From an uncultured Oscillospiraceae bacterium (lineage in GTDB: Bacteria > Bacillota_A > Clostridia > Oscillospirales > Oscillospiraceae): DNA of 45,799 bases. A program made the translations under genes and the position numbers. Below the pieces are notes generated by a model, which did no database searches, had not been told where the DNA came from, and saw nothing but the letters and a program-made list of their open reading frames with translations. Below are positions 23,798 to 32,529 of this stretch, piece by piece; position 1 is the first letter of the stretch; each line of letters opens with the position of its first letter. The stretch is taken from assembly GCA_900762245.1 (NCBI GenBank), contig CAAFFR010000157.1, positions 1-45,799 on the forward strand, given 5' to 3'.

Positions 23798-26110
23798 TTA
23801 CTGGACCGCCTTCATGTGATACAGTCTGCTGGAGAAGTCACGGAACATACGCATTTCGGAATTGAAACCGGTACCGGCAAAGGCCTGGCGGAGCATAACG
23901 CCGGCGTTCATCAGGCCGGAGCCGTAGGCTACGCAGTCTTCTCTTTCGTCCTTCTGCTTGCCCTTGGTAAAGGCTTCGAAATTATCCTGCAGAACGATGG
24001 CCGCATTTTCTTCCTGAGGTGCCTGCTCCTCTTCAAACTGGTTGGTAAAGCGGTAGAGCTTGTTTGCATCCAGGCCTCTTGCCTTGTAGCAGTCGGTGGG
24101 GTTATTGGGGATGGTCAGCTTCTGGAAGAACAGGCCAACAGCCTCTTCCTTATCCTCAGAAACCACAGTCCACTGCACCACCCGCTGATCGTTGCGGACA
24201 CGGTAGAAATCACCATACTGGAACAGCTTCCGCAGCCGCTTATACTGGGCAACCTGCTCCCGGACAGCCTGCAGATCTTCCTCAGACATATTGCACAGAT
24301 TAAACTCGTAACCCAGGCAGCCGAAGCTGGCAATGTTGTAGCGGGTCTCCAGAGGTGTGGAGCGCAGGGTCTGATGGTTGGGAACATCAGAAACGTGGCA
24401 GGTGAAGCTGGCGAGGGGATAGCCGTAGCTGACGTTGGTCTGAATGCCGCTTCTCATGATGGCATCGGTATCGTCACTGGTCCAGATCTGGGGGAAGTAG
24501 GCAAGGATGCCCAGGTCATAACGGTTGCCGCCGGAAGCGCAGCCCTCGAAGAGGATCTTGGGATACTTTTCCGTCAGCACTTTCATGCAGCGGTACAAAC
24601 CGATCTGGTAGCGGTGCATCAGTTCACCCTGACGTTCCGCTGCTACTCCCTGGGAGTAGTAGTCACTGAAAATGCGGTTCATATCCCACTTGCAGTAGCG
24701 GATATCCGCGCTGTTGAAGATAGCAGACAGACTGTCGATGATGTAATCCTGGACTTCCCGCTTGCTCAGATCCAGGATCCGCTGGTTACGGCCCTGTGTA
24801 TGGGGCTTTCCGGGGATCTGCATGGCCCAGTCGGGATGGGCGCGATACAGTTCAGATTCCACGCTGACCATTTCCGGCTCTACCCAGATGCCGAAATCTA
24901 CGCCTGTGGCCTTGACCCGGTCTACCAGGCCCTTCAGTCCGTTGGGCAGCTTCGCGGGATTGACGGTCCAGTCACCCAGAGAAGTGGTGTCGTCATTGCG
25001 CTTGCCGAACCAGCCGTCGTCCATGACCACCAGTTCGATGCCCACGGAGGCGGCCTTTTCCGCCAGATCCACCAGACGGTCTTCGTTGATGTTGAAATAG
25101 CAGGCTTCCCAGCTGTTCAGCAGGATGGGACGCTCCTTGTCCTTCCAGTAGCCTCGCAGGACATGCTTCTTGATAAAGCGGTGGAAATTCTGGGACAGCG
25201 CGTTGAAGCCGCCGTCGGAGAAGGACATGATGGCTTCCGGTGCCTCAAAGACATCGCCGGGAGTCAGCACAAAGCAGAAGGACCGGGGATTGATGCCGCT
25301 GACTATCCGGGTCTTTCCGAAGCCATTTACCTCAAAGGAGGTATAGTGGTTGCCGCTGTAGATCAGGTTGAAGCCATAGCACTGGCCGTAGTCCTCGGTG
25401 GTGTGGGGCTGTGCCAGCATGGTGAAGGGGTTGCAGCGGTTGGAAGAGACACCGGCGTAGGTATCGTTCACAAACTTGCCTGCGTTGAGAATGGTGTCAT
25501 TTCTCTGCATTTCCCGGGTCCAGGCACCGGTGAAATTGATGACCTTATAGCCGGAGTCGGGAAGATCCAGCTGGTTGGACAGCAGGCGGTTCAGCTTGAT
25601 GGTTTCACCGCTGGTGTTGTGCAGCTTCATGGTTCTGGTGATCACATTGTCAGCAGCGTACACATAATAGTGCATTTCCAACGTCAGGTCATACTGGGTA
25701 TCCTTCAGGGTGACCAGCAGGTGCTCTGCTTCGCCCAGATCGTCATAGGACGCAGGCAGGGTCTCCAGAGGCTTCTTCTCCCGGTCGATGGTGAAGTCAG
25801 CGAACCGGAAATCGGAGGTGATGCTGCCGTCTGCATGGCAGACCTCCAGCAGAGGCTCCCGGATGTCGCCCTTACCGTAGCTGCTCATTTCCAGCAGAGC
25901 ATCTTCCAGAGAGAAGCCCAGATAATCGGGCTGCATCAGCAGGGTGCTGCCGGGCTCAAATTCCCGCTTCTGGCGCAGGAAGGTCACATCCCGGGTCTCG
26001 ATATAGGGGCCGTAGTAGAGGTGTTCTGCAATACCGGCACCGTTGATCTCAAATAGATAAGAAGTATTCCGGGTATCCAGTTTAAAGTAATTGTCAATTT
26101 TCTGAATCAT
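23798..26110 (-). CDS. Alpha-galactosidase, GH36 family
   Basis: This 770-residue cytoplasmic enzyme removes terminal alpha-galactose from sugars such as melibiose or raffinose. The barrel starts with LLNSWEACYFNINEDRLVDL and VVMDDGWFGKRND. The nucleophile Asp is in YCKWDMNR, and the acid/base Asp is in IWTSDDTDA. The ~330-residue N-terminal beta-sandwich and C-terminal domain give the usual GH36 length (~730). There is no signal peptide. It lies 3 bases after the permease stop and 9 bases before the GH31 gene, so all are co-transcribed. Confidence 0.95.
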   Translation of the reverse strand: MIQKIDNYFKLDTRNTSYLFEINGAGIAEHLYYGPYIETRDVTFLRQKREFEPGSTLLMQPDYLGFSLEDALLEMSSYGKGDIREPLLEVCHADGSITSDFRFADFTIDREKKPLETLPASYDDLGEAEHLLVTLKDTQYDLTLEMHYYVYAADNVITRTMKLHNTSGETIKLNRLLSNQLDLPDSGYKVINFTGAWTREMQRNDTILNAGKFVNDTYAGVSSNRCNPFTMLAQPHTTEDYGQCYGFNLIYSGNHYTSFEVNGFGKTRIVSGINPRSFCFVLTPGDVFEAPEAIMSFSDGGFNALSQNFHRFIKKHVLRGYWKDKERPILLNSWEACYFNINEDRLVDLAEKAASVGIELVVMDDGWFGKRNDDTTSLGDWTVNPAKLPNGLKGLVDRVKATGVDFGIWVEPEMVSVESELYRAHPDWAMQIPGKPHTQGRNQRILDLSKREVQDYIIDSLSAIFNSADIRYCKWDMNRIFSDYYSQGVAAERQGELMHRYQIGLYRCMKVLTEKYPKILFEGCASGGNRYDLGILAYFPQIWTSDDTDAIMRSGIQTNVSYGYPLASFTCHVSDVPNHQTLRSTPLETRYNIASFGCLGYEFNLCNMSEEDLQAVREQVAQYKRLRKLFQYGDFYRVRNDQRVVQWTVVSEDKEEAVGLFFQKLTIPNNPTDCYKARGLDANKLYRFTNQFEEEQAPQEENAAIVLQDNFEAFTKGKQKDEREDCVAYGSGLMNAGVMLRQAFAGTGFNSEMRMFRDFSSRLYHMKAVQ

Positions 26111-26113
26111 AAA

Positions 26114-26938
26114 TTATCCCTTCAGTCCGGAGCTGGCGATGCCTTCCACGAAGCGCTTCTGCAGCAGCAAATAAACAACGATAACGGGGATGATGGAAAT
26201 AACGGTGGCTGCGAACAGGGAGCCGTAGTCCGTCTGGTACTGGCCGTTAAACAGCTTCAGACCAACGGCGATCAGCTGCTTTTCGGGCTTGGTAATGACC
26301 AGATAGGGCCACAGGTAGTCTTCCCATGCCCACAGGAACTGGAAAATAGCGATGGAGAAAACGCCGTTCTTGTTCATGGGCAGCACAATGCGGTGGAAAA
26401 TGAAGAACTCATTGGCCCCGTCAATTCTGGCGGCCTCCAAAAATTCATTGGGGAAGGTTTCCAGATTCTGCTTCATCATGAAAATGCCGAAGCCGCTGAA
26501 CATGGCAGGCAGGATCAGAGCCTTGTAGGAGTTCAGCCAGCCGATCTCCTTGATGATGAAGTAACGGGGGATGATGGTAACACACCAGGGCAGCATCATG
26601 GTGCCCATGACGATACCGAAAGCCAGCTTCTTCAGCTTGAAGGAGTACTTGCTCAGAACGAAGCCGCACAGGGCACTGGTGTAGGAGGTAAGGACCGTGA
26701 TGGTGGCAACCACGATGACGCTGTTGGTGAAATACCGCATGAAGTTGAACTGGGTATTCACCTTGTCATAGTTGCTGAAAATAAATTCCTTGGGGAACAG
26801 GGTCTGATTCTGGGCCAGAATCTCCAGATTGGACTTAAAGGAGCTCAGAAGCAGCCAGATAAAGGGTGTGAGGGTAATCACGGCCATGGCGATCAGGAAA
26901 CCGTTGATCAGAATTCTATAAAACTGTTTTGTATTCAT
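26114..26938 (-). CDS. CUT1 sugar ABC transporter permease (MalG/MsmG-like)
   Basis: The 274-residue inner-membrane protein has six membrane helices. The EAA loop EAARIDGANEFFIFHRIVLP docks the transport ATPase. The C-terminus RFVEGIASSGLKG is typical of MalG-type permeases. Its ATG shares a base with the stop of the partner permease gene (26938), so they are coupled. It imports the oligosaccharide cut by the two glycosidases (inference from operon). Confidence 0.93.
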   Translation of the reverse strand: MNTKQFYRILINGFLIAMAVITLTPFIWLLLSSFKSNLEILAQNQTLFPKEFIFSNYDKVNTQFNFMRYFTNSVIVVATITVLTSYTSALCGFVLSKYSFKLKKLAFGIVMGTMMLPWCVTIIPRYFIIKEIGWLNSYKALILPAMFSGFGIFMMKQNLETFPNEFLEAARIDGANEFFIFHRIVLPMNKNGVFSIAIFQFLWAWEDYLWPYLVITKPEKQLIAVGLKLFNGQYQTDYGSLFAATVISIIPVIVVYLLLQKRFVEGIASSGLKG

Positions 26939-27819
26939 TATTTATCTCCTTCTCCGCCGGTAAGTCTAAAGGAAAGGGCTGTCAGAGCGGCAATAAACAC
27001 GAACAGGACAAAGCTCATGGCACTGGCGCTGCCGAAGTTGTATTTCACAAAGGCTTCATTGTAGATGATGTAACTGGTCAGGTAGGTAGAGGTGCCGGGA
27101 CCGCCTTCGGTCAGAACCAGAACCTGAACGTAAGCCTGCAGGTAGCTGATCAGGGAAGAAACAATAATGAAGAAGGTGGTGGGGCTGATGAGAGGAATGA
27201 CGATGCTGCGCAGTCTGTCCCAGGCACCGCAGCCGTCAATATCAGCTGCTTCCAGAACGTTGTTGTCCAAAGACAGCAGCGCTGCCATATACAGAACCAC
27301 GGCATAACCAAAGTCCTTCCAGATGGTCATGGCCATGACTGCGCCCAGGGCGGTATCGGCATTCAGCAGCCAGTTGATATCGGTACCGAAAATCTTGTTG
27401 ATCAGACCGAACTGGGGGTTATACATAAACTTCCAGACGAAGGCAACGCCCACCATGGGGGAAATAACGGGCATATACAGCACGCCGCGGAAGAAATTCT
27501 TGTGCTTGACCATTTTGGAGTAAATGGCATAGGCACAGATGAAGCCCAGACCGGCACGGCCAATGGTAACGCCCAGACAGAAAATAATGGTATTCAGACC
27601 GGCAGTCCAGAACAGGTCATTGTCCAGCAAGCGCTCATAGTTCTTCAGTCCGTTGAAGACATACTTGCCGTTCAGAGGGTTCCAGATGTGGAAGCTGCCG
27701 TCCAGTGCGATGAAGATGGGGATGATGTAGAACACCAGATAGAATGCCAGCATCGTGCCGATGACGATGTTTCTCAAATACACTTCGCTTCTGCTTTGCA
27801 GCGGATTCTTTTTTAACAT
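26938..27819 (-). CDS. CUT1 sugar ABC transporter permease (MalF/MsmF-like)
   Basis: The 293-residue permease has six helices and the EAA loop EAADIDGCGAWDRLRSIVIP. The N-terminus MLKKNPLQSRSEVYLRNIVI is followed by the first helix. It is the partner of the gene at 26114-26938. It lies downstream of a strong hairpin that separates it from the binding-protein gene, so it should be expressed at a lower level. Confidence 0.93.
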   Translation of the reverse strand: MLKKNPLQSRSEVYLRNIVIGTMLAFYLVFYIIPIFIALDGSFHIWNPLNGKYVFNGLKNYERLLDNDLFWTAGLNTIIFCLGVTIGRAGLGFICAYAIYSKMVKHKNFFRGVLYMPVISPMVGVAFVWKFMYNPQFGLINKIFGTDINWLLNADTALGAVMAMTIWKDFGYAVVLYMAALLSLDNNVLEAADIDGCGAWDRLRSIVIPLISPTTFFIIVSSLISYLQAYVQVLVLTEGGPGTSTYLTSYIIYNEAFVKYNFGSASAMSFVLFVFIAALTALSFRLTGGEGDK

Positions 27820-27855
27820 AACGACCTCCCAATGGATGGATAGATAGGAAGGAAA

Positions 27856-27888
27856 CCAAAAAGAGGGTCAGTGCGCACTGACCCTCTT
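27856..27888 (-). terminator. Partial terminator between binding-protein and permease genes
   Basis: A perfect 28-base palindrome (27861-27888) is followed by TTTTT on the minus strand. Such hairpins after the binding-protein gene are common and keep it in excess over the permeases. Confidence 0.8.
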
Positions 27889-27904
27889 CATTGGAAACCC
27901 TAAA

Positions 27905-29299
27905 TTACTTAGGCTGATAGTCGTACTCCAGAGAAACGAAGTTTTCCATCTCCAGATCCTGAGCAATGGCATCCTCAGCCTTCTGCAGAGCATCCTCAAC
28001 AGACATTCCGTTGTAGAACACATCCTGCTCCATGATCTTCAGGTTGACTTCCCAAGTGTTGGACAGGGAGCCGGGATAGATGTACTCATCAATGTGGTCA
28101 GCGATACAAGCCAGAGCCTTGTTGGTCAGGATCTTCTCGTTGTCCTTCAGAACCTTCTTGGAGGGGAAGCAGCTGTAAGCCAGGTCAACGTTGATCATGT
28201 GCTCGTCGCTTGCCAGGAAGTAGCGCAGGATATCCTGTGCAACAGCCTGCTGATCAGCGGGGGCGTTGGCGTTGATGCCGAAGGTAGCTTCGGTGTTCAG
28301 TCTGTTGTAAGCATGGTTGTTCTCTACGTCGAAGACGGGAACTTCAAAGACGCCGAACTCCATGTCGGGAGCGTTGACAACGATGTAGTCGTTCAGCCAG
28401 CCCCAGGAAGCGACCATGGCGGTCTGACCGGTGATGAAGCTGACCAGAGCTTCGTCGGTGAAGTCCAGGGTGGAGATTTCGCCGCAGTTGTAAGCATCCA
28501 GCAGCATATTCATGATCTTAACGTTGGCTTCGTTGTTGATGTCGGGAGTGACACGGTCTTCCTCGCACAGGTACTGACCCAGCTGGTAGTTCAGACCGCG
28601 GATGTAGTTGGAGTCAACGTAGCCCTGGCAGTTCCAGCCGGCGCGGGTGATCTTGCCGGTTTCGTCCTTGACAGTCAGCTTCTTGGCAACTTCGAAGAAC
28701 TCGTCCCAGGTCTTGGGGATGTCAGCCTCGGTCAGGCCTGCTTCCTCCCAGTAAGTGGCATTGTAGAAGATAGAACCGGTCATGTAACCGATATCCAGGA
28801 AGTAAACATTGCCGTCGATGATGTGGGAGTCCACGCCGTCGTAGTCAGCCTGCATGTCTTCCAGAGGAATTGCATAGGGAGCCATGTTGTTGACGATCAG
28901 ATCGGTGTAGCCGGGATGCATGTTGAACATTGCAGGGCCGTCGCCGCCGCTCAGAGCAACGGGCAGCTTAACGAAGTAGTCTTCCCAGGGGTTGTTGATG
29001 ATGTTGATGTGGACATTGGGATGGATCTCCATGTAAGCATCCATAACAGCCTGCCAGATGGCATCACTGGTCCACAGCCAATAGTCGATGGTGATTTCTT
29101 CACCGTTGTTTACGGGGAGAGTGGGATCATACTTGATAGCGCCGCCGAAGGTCTTGTCGGATACGGGGGTGTATGCAGCGACAGCTTCCTGTGCGGGAGC
29201 CTCAGCGGGTGCCTCTTCCTTTGCACCGCAGCCGGCGCACAGGCCTGCCAGCATGGAAAGAACCAGCAGCAGAGAGAACAGTTTCTTCATGTTTTTCAT
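27905..29299 (-). CDS. Sugar ABC transporter substrate-binding lipoprotein (CUT1)
   Basis: The 464-residue exported lipoprotein has the signal MKNMKKLFSLLLVLSMLAGL with lipobox AGLCAGC. It is followed by an Ala/Glu/Pro linker and a family 1 solute-binding fold (EITIDYWLWTSDAIWQAV, then PKTWDEFFEVAKKLTV). It captures an oligosaccharide outside the cell. AGGAG lies eight bases before the ATG. It is the first gene of the GH36/GH31 operon behind a good sigma-A promoter. No ATPase gene is present in the operon, so a shared MsmK-type ATPase elsewhere is expected. Confidence 0.93.
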   Translation of the reverse strand: MKNMKKLFSLLLVLSMLAGLCAGCGAKEEAPAEAPAQEAVAAYTPVSDKTFGGAIKYDPTLPVNNGEEITIDYWLWTSDAIWQAVMDAYMEIHPNVHINIINNPWEDYFVKLPVALSGGDGPAMFNMHPGYTDLIVNNMAPYAIPLEDMQADYDGVDSHIIDGNVYFLDIGYMTGSIFYNATYWEEAGLTEADIPKTWDEFFEVAKKLTVKDETGKITRAGWNCQGYVDSNYIRGLNYQLGQYLCEEDRVTPDINNEANVKIMNMLLDAYNCGEISTLDFTDEALVSFITGQTAMVASWGWLNDYIVVNAPDMEFGVFEVPVFDVENNHAYNRLNTEATFGINANAPADQQAVAQDILRYFLASDEHMINVDLAYSCFPSKKVLKDNEKILTNKALACIADHIDEYIYPGSLSNTWEVNLKIMEQDVFYNGMSVEDALQKAEDAIAQDLEMENFVSLEYDYQPK

Positions 29300-29366
29300 T
29301 TACGTCTCCTCAATTCTTTTGGATTAAAGAAAATCAACACAAACTGTGGCAACTTCTTCTGTTCTC

Positions 29367-29394
29367 AGTATATCACAAAAGCCAGAACTTGCAA
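29367..29394 (-). promoter_or_regulatory. Sigma-A promoter of the alpha-galactoside operon
   Basis: Minus strand -35 TTGCAA (29389-29394), 16-base spacer, and extended -10 TGATATACT (TATACT at 29367-29372). Confidence 0.75.
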
Positions 29395-29436
29395 CCGTAA
29401 GCTTCTTGTAAAAATCGACGAAAAAGATTTCGGACC

Positions 29437-29454
29437 TTTGGTGAATCAACCAAA
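29437..29454. promoter_or_regulatory. Inverted repeat between divergent promoters (candidate operator)
   Basis: TTTGGT and ACCAAA are separated by six bases, between the -35 boxes of the two divergent sugar promoters. It is suited to a shared regulator. No regulator gene is adjacent. Confidence 0.35.
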
Positions 29455-29468
29455 TTCGCAATGTTATA

Positions 29469-29497
29469 TTGACATTTTTTTAGACAAGCCGTATCTT
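29469..29497 (+). promoter_or_regulatory. Sigma-A promoter of the esterase gene
   Basis: -35 TTGACA (29469-29474), 17-base spacer, -10 TATCTT (29492-29497). The leader would be under 20 bases. Confidence 0.7.
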
Positions 29498-29520
29498 GAA
29501 AAGAAAAAAGGAGTACGCAT

Positions 29521-30468
29521 ATGGCTGCTGATTTTGATCTGCACACCTACCTTGGCACAGACCCCTGCCCCCAGGACTTTGAGGCCTTCTGGAACCGGCA
29601 GATGGAGGCTCTTTCCGGGTTGGAGATTCCCTATGAGCTGAAGGACGCAGACTACCAGATCCCGGGGCATAAGTGCTGTGACCTGTACTATCATTCCTTC
29701 GATTCTTCCCGCATCCACTGCAAGGTTGCCATGCCCATCACCGAAGAAAAGCTGCCGGTACTGTTCTATTTCCATGGTTATAAAGGAAATTCCCTGGAGT
29801 GGTGGCACAAAATCTTCTGGGCTGACCGGGGCTACTGCGTCATCGCCATGGATGTGCGGGGTCAGGCAGGCGATTCCCAGGACCTGACCAGCGGCTATGG
29901 CAACACCAGCATCGGCCATCTGGCGGCAGGCATCCACGCAGACATCGAGGACATGACCTTCTGTAAAGTATACAAAGACATCATCTGTCTTGTGAATCTG
30001 GTACGCAGCTTTGATTTCGTAAATCCGGAAGATTTTGTAGTCCACGGCGGCTCCCAGGGCGGCGCCCTGTCTTTGGTGACCGCAGCCTTGTTCCCCCAGG
30101 TAAAGAAGGCAGCCGTCATGTTCCCGTTCCTGTCGGATTTCCGGGGTGCCTACAGCTGCGGTGTAGACGGCACCGCCTACGAGGAGCTAAAGTACATTTT
30201 CCGCTTCTACGATCCCCAGCATAAGCGGGAGGAAGAATATTTCCGAAAGCTGGCCTACATCGATGTCAAAAACTTTGCCCCCATGATCCAAGCCGAGGTA
30301 CTGATGGCCTCCGGTCTGCAGGATGTTAGCTGCCCGCCCCGTACCCACTTCGCGGTATACAATAATCTAACCTGTAAAAAGCGTATGGAAATTTTCCCCG
30401 ATTTCGGTCACGAAGATTTCCTCCCCGGTTTCACGGACCAATGCAGTATCTTCCTGACAAGAGAGTAA
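29521..30468 (+). CDS. CE7 acetyl-xylan esterase / cephalosporin-C deacetylase family
   Basis: The 315-residue cytoplasmic alpha/beta hydrolase removes acetyl groups from short sugars. The catalytic Ser is in GGSQGG, the Asp in ASGLQDVSCPP, and the His in FPDFGHED. The oxyanion segment is FYFHGYKG, and RGQAGDSQD matches the CE7 signature RGQ. The length is standard (~320). AAAGGAG lies eight bases upstream of ATG 29521. It diverges from the galactoside operon, so it may deacetylate the same imported oligosaccharides. Confidence 0.93.
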   Translation: MAADFDLHTYLGTDPCPQDFEAFWNRQMEALSGLEIPYELKDADYQIPGHKCCDLYYHSFDSSRIHCKVAMPITEEKLPVLFYFHGYKGNSLEWWHKIFWADRGYCVIAMDVRGQAGDSQDLTSGYGNTSIGHLAAGIHADIEDMTFCKVYKDIICLVNLVRSFDFVNPEDFVVHGGSQGGALSLVTAALFPQVKKAAVMFPFLSDFRGAYSCGVDGTAYEELKYIFRFYDPQHKREEEYFRKLAYIDVKNFAPMIQAEVLMASGLQDVSCPPRTHFAVYNNLTCKKRMEIFPDFGHEDFLPGFTDQCSIFLTRE

Positions 30469-30486
30469 TCCCCATTGCTGCAAAAA

Positions 30487-30510
30487 AGATCCCCACGAAT
30501 GTGGGGATCT
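30487..30510 (-). terminator. Hairpin terminator for minus-strand transcripts (copy 1)
   Basis: A 10-bp perfect stem (30487-30496 with 30501-30510), loop GAAT, with TTTTTT on the minus strand. It should end the PHP gene transcript. It differs from the hairpin at 30692-30715 by one loop base. Confidence 0.7.
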
Positions 30511-30540
30511 CAGGCTGTAGAAAAAGTCCCTAAAATTAGA

Positions 30541-30673
30541 TGTCATTGCGAACCAGTCCGCAGACTGGTGTGGCAATCCCCTAAATTGAGGAAAAATCTA
30601 CAAAGTATTGGTTTAAAATGTTTGAAAATCCGGGAGATTCCCACACCAGTGTGAACACTGGCTCGGAATGACA
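30541..30673. repeat. MITE-like palindromic intergenic element
   Basis: Terminal inverted repeats begin TGTCATTGCGA at 30541 and end TCGGAATGACA at 30673, matching at 14 of 16 end positions. Inner arms contain CCAGTCCGCAGACTGG and CCAGTGTGAACACTGG hairpins. No coding capacity. TGTCATTGCGA-type ends are known from dispersed palindromic repeats in several bacterial lineages. Confidence 0.7.
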
Positions 30674-30691
30674 CGGTTTATCGACACGCTG

Positions 30692-30719
30692 AGATCCCCA
30701 CGACTGTGGGGATCTTTTT
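30692..30719 (+). terminator. Hairpin terminator for the esterase transcript (copy 2)
   Basis: A 10-bp perfect stem (30692-30701 with 30706-30715), loop GACT, followed by TTTTT on the plus strand. It is nearly identical to the hairpin at 30487. Confidence 0.75.
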
Positions 30720-30730
30720 CATGGTGCAAA

Positions 30731-31528
30731 TTATCTCAACGGAATCTGAATCGGACTGCGGTCTTTATAAATGGTGTAACTGTCAAAACCGGTGCGTTTC
30801 AAAGCCGCAGCAGCCTCAGCAAAACCTGCGCCCACATATTTGGTCACATGGGCATCGCTGCCGATGGTCACATACCTGCCGCCCAGTTCCCGGTAGCGCT
30901 GCAGCACCCAGTCCTCAGGGCCAACCCGATTCTGCCAGTCATAGGTCCCCCGTGTGTTGATCTCCAGGGCAATGCTCTTCTGCACCAGCAGTTCCAGCAC
31001 CGGCTCGATCAGCTCCCGGTAAGGCAGCATACTGGTATCGGGAATCTTTCCCTGCAGTTTCCGGACGGGATAATCCAGATGGGCCAGGGTATCGAAACCA
31101 CCGTAGGCCGCCAAATGCTGCATGGAGAGAAAATGCTGACGGAACATAGTCTCAATTTCTTCCTGTGTACTATAAGGAAGCTTATAGATGTCGCTGCCAT
31201 CGGGCAGAAAATGGACAGAGCCGATGATAAAATCAAATTTTCGCTCTGCCAGAAACGCTTCCGTTTCCCGGGGGAATTCATGGGGGTTTCCCAGTTCTAC
31301 GCCGTAGAGAACCTGCAGTCCGGTTTTGTCCAGCTGATGGTATGCCGCTTTCAGTTCCTGCTCGCAGGCAAGATAGGCAGAGATTCCCTCGGGACCGTCC
31401 AACATATCGCAGTGGTCCGTCAGAGCAAGAATATCCACGCCACGCTCCCGGGCGCTTTGACAGATTTCCTCCAGAGAGGCAGTGCCGTCAAAGGAATACC
31501 GGCTGTGGATATGTAAATCACACGTCAT
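30731..31528 (-). CDS. PHP-domain phosphatase (histidinol-phosphatase-like)
   Basis: This metal-dependent phosphoesterase has 265 residues. The start ATG 31528 has AGAGG upstream. Metal ligands are in CDLHIHSRYSFDG, LTDHCD, FIIGSVHFLP, and SDAH (VTIGSDAHV). The length fits HisK-type histidinol-phosphatases, but no other his gene is near, so the substrate is open. It lies 14 bases after a phosphodiesterase-family gene in the same transcript. Confidence 0.85.
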   Translation of the reverse strand: MTCDLHIHSRYSFDGTASLEEICQSARERGVDILALTDHCDMLDGPEGISAYLACEQELKAAYHQLDKTGLQVLYGVELGNPHEFPRETEAFLAERKFDFIIGSVHFLPDGSDIYKLPYSTQEEIETMFRQHFLSMQHLAAYGGFDTLAHLDYPVRKLQGKIPDTSMLPYRELIEPVLELLVQKSIALEINTRGTYDWQNRVGPEDWVLQRYRELGGRYVTIGSDAHVTKYVGAGFAEAAAALKRTGFDSYTIYKDRSPIQIPLR

Positions 31529-31542
31529 AGCTACCTCTTTGC

Positions 31543-32370
31543 TCATTCCGGCTGTTGAAAAACGATATCGGTTTTCTGCTTCATGGACTGGGGCACGTCG
31601 ACACCCAGAAGCCTGCACATCAGAGGCGCGATATCCAGCTGGGAGATGGATTCCTCCTCAAACCGGCCGCACCGGACCTGGTCACTGAAGACATACAGCG
31701 GCGTATCCCGCTGAACATCATCGGTACCGCCGTGCATACCCATAGCATTCATCCCGTGGTCCGCAGTGATGACCACATTGTAACCTTCTTCCAGCCACCG
31801 GGCCAATGGTGCGGCAAGGACATTGCCCGCATAGGCGACGGCATTTTCATACTGCTCACTGCCGGAACCGTGGATATGTCCGATGTAATCGATGCACATG
31901 GTATGAATCATCAGAAAATCCGGATCAAACTTACGCAGCAGGAATTCTCCGTCAGCAACCACATGGGAATCGGGATACATATCTTCCCAATAGAAGATGC
32001 CGTGGTCGATCTGCTTTCCGGAGTTCAGCTGGATATAATCCCGCTCACTCAGGAAGGGACTTCGGTTAAACAGTTCACTGACCCAACTGTAGGCCGCCGC
32101 CGCAGTAACGCCGCCCTTTTCTTTGCACAGGGAAAAGAGACTGGGAACCTCCAGGGTTTTGCAGATCCGGTTGTGGAAAATTCCATGCTGATATACCGGC
32201 AGACCTGTCAGCAGGGTTGCATAAATAGGCCGGGACTGGGAAGGCAGCTCGCCCTTTACCTTATACTTGGCGCATTTCCCGTAATCCGCCAGATGTTCCA
32301 GAAACGCCAGATTTCGGGTACCGGCCTCATACTGGCAGGCATCCAGCAGAACAAAGATCGTTTTATTCAT
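31543..32370 (-). CDS. Alkaline-phosphatase-superfamily phosphodiesterase/nucleotide pyrophosphatase
   Basis: The 275-residue protein starts at ATG 32370, with AAAAGGAG upstream. Metal and nucleophile motifs are LLDAC, YATLLTGLP (Thr), MIHTMCIDYIGHIHG and ITADHGMNAMGMHGG, the order seen in type I phosphodiesterases. It lacks a signal peptide and is cytoplasmic. The substrate is unknown. It is followed by the PHP phosphatase, so the pair may degrade a phosphodiester stepwise (inference). Confidence 0.83.
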   Translation of the reverse strand: MNKTIFVLLDACQYEAGTRNLAFLEHLADYGKCAKYKVKGELPSQSRPIYATLLTGLPVYQHGIFHNRICKTLEVPSLFSLCKEKGGVTAAAAYSWVSELFNRSPFLSERDYIQLNSGKQIDHGIFYWEDMYPDSHVVADGEFLLRKFDPDFLMIHTMCIDYIGHIHGSGSEQYENAVAYAGNVLAAPLARWLEEGYNVVITADHGMNAMGMHGGTDDVQRDTPLYVFSDQVRCGRFEEESISQLDIAPLMCRLLGVDVPQSMKQKTDIVFQQPE

Positions 32371-32422
32371 ACCAAAGTGCTCCTTTTCAGAAAGGTACCG
32401 TGTCAGTTTGTAAAACATATGT

Positions 32423-32451
32423 ATTATACAACAGCTTCCGTCAAAATGCAA
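32423..32451 (-). promoter_or_regulatory. Sigma-A promoter of the phosphodiesterase-PHP operon
   Basis: Minus strand -35 TTGCAT (32446-32451), 17-base spacer, perfect -10 TATAAT (32423-32428). Confidence 0.78.
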
Positions 32452-32491
32452 ATAGTTTTGGTCAATTCGCACACTCCTGCAGGGACTTGAA

Positions 32492-32522
32492 GAAAAAGCC
32501 TCCCGACATTGCTGCCGGGAGG
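32492..32522 (-). terminator. Terminator after nagA
   Basis: A 10-bp stem with one wobble/mismatch (32499-32508 with 32513-32522), 4-base loop, then CTTTTTC on the minus strand, 8 bases from the nagA stop. Confidence 0.8.
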
Positions 32523-32529
32523 TTCGCAT

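Noticed and set aside
21686..26056. Very long open frames on the plus strand (657 and 746 codons) opposite the GH31 and GH36 genes
   Set aside because: The minus-strand frames carry complete catalytic motifs and ribosome sites. The opposite frames have low-complexity, family-less translations caused by biased codon use.
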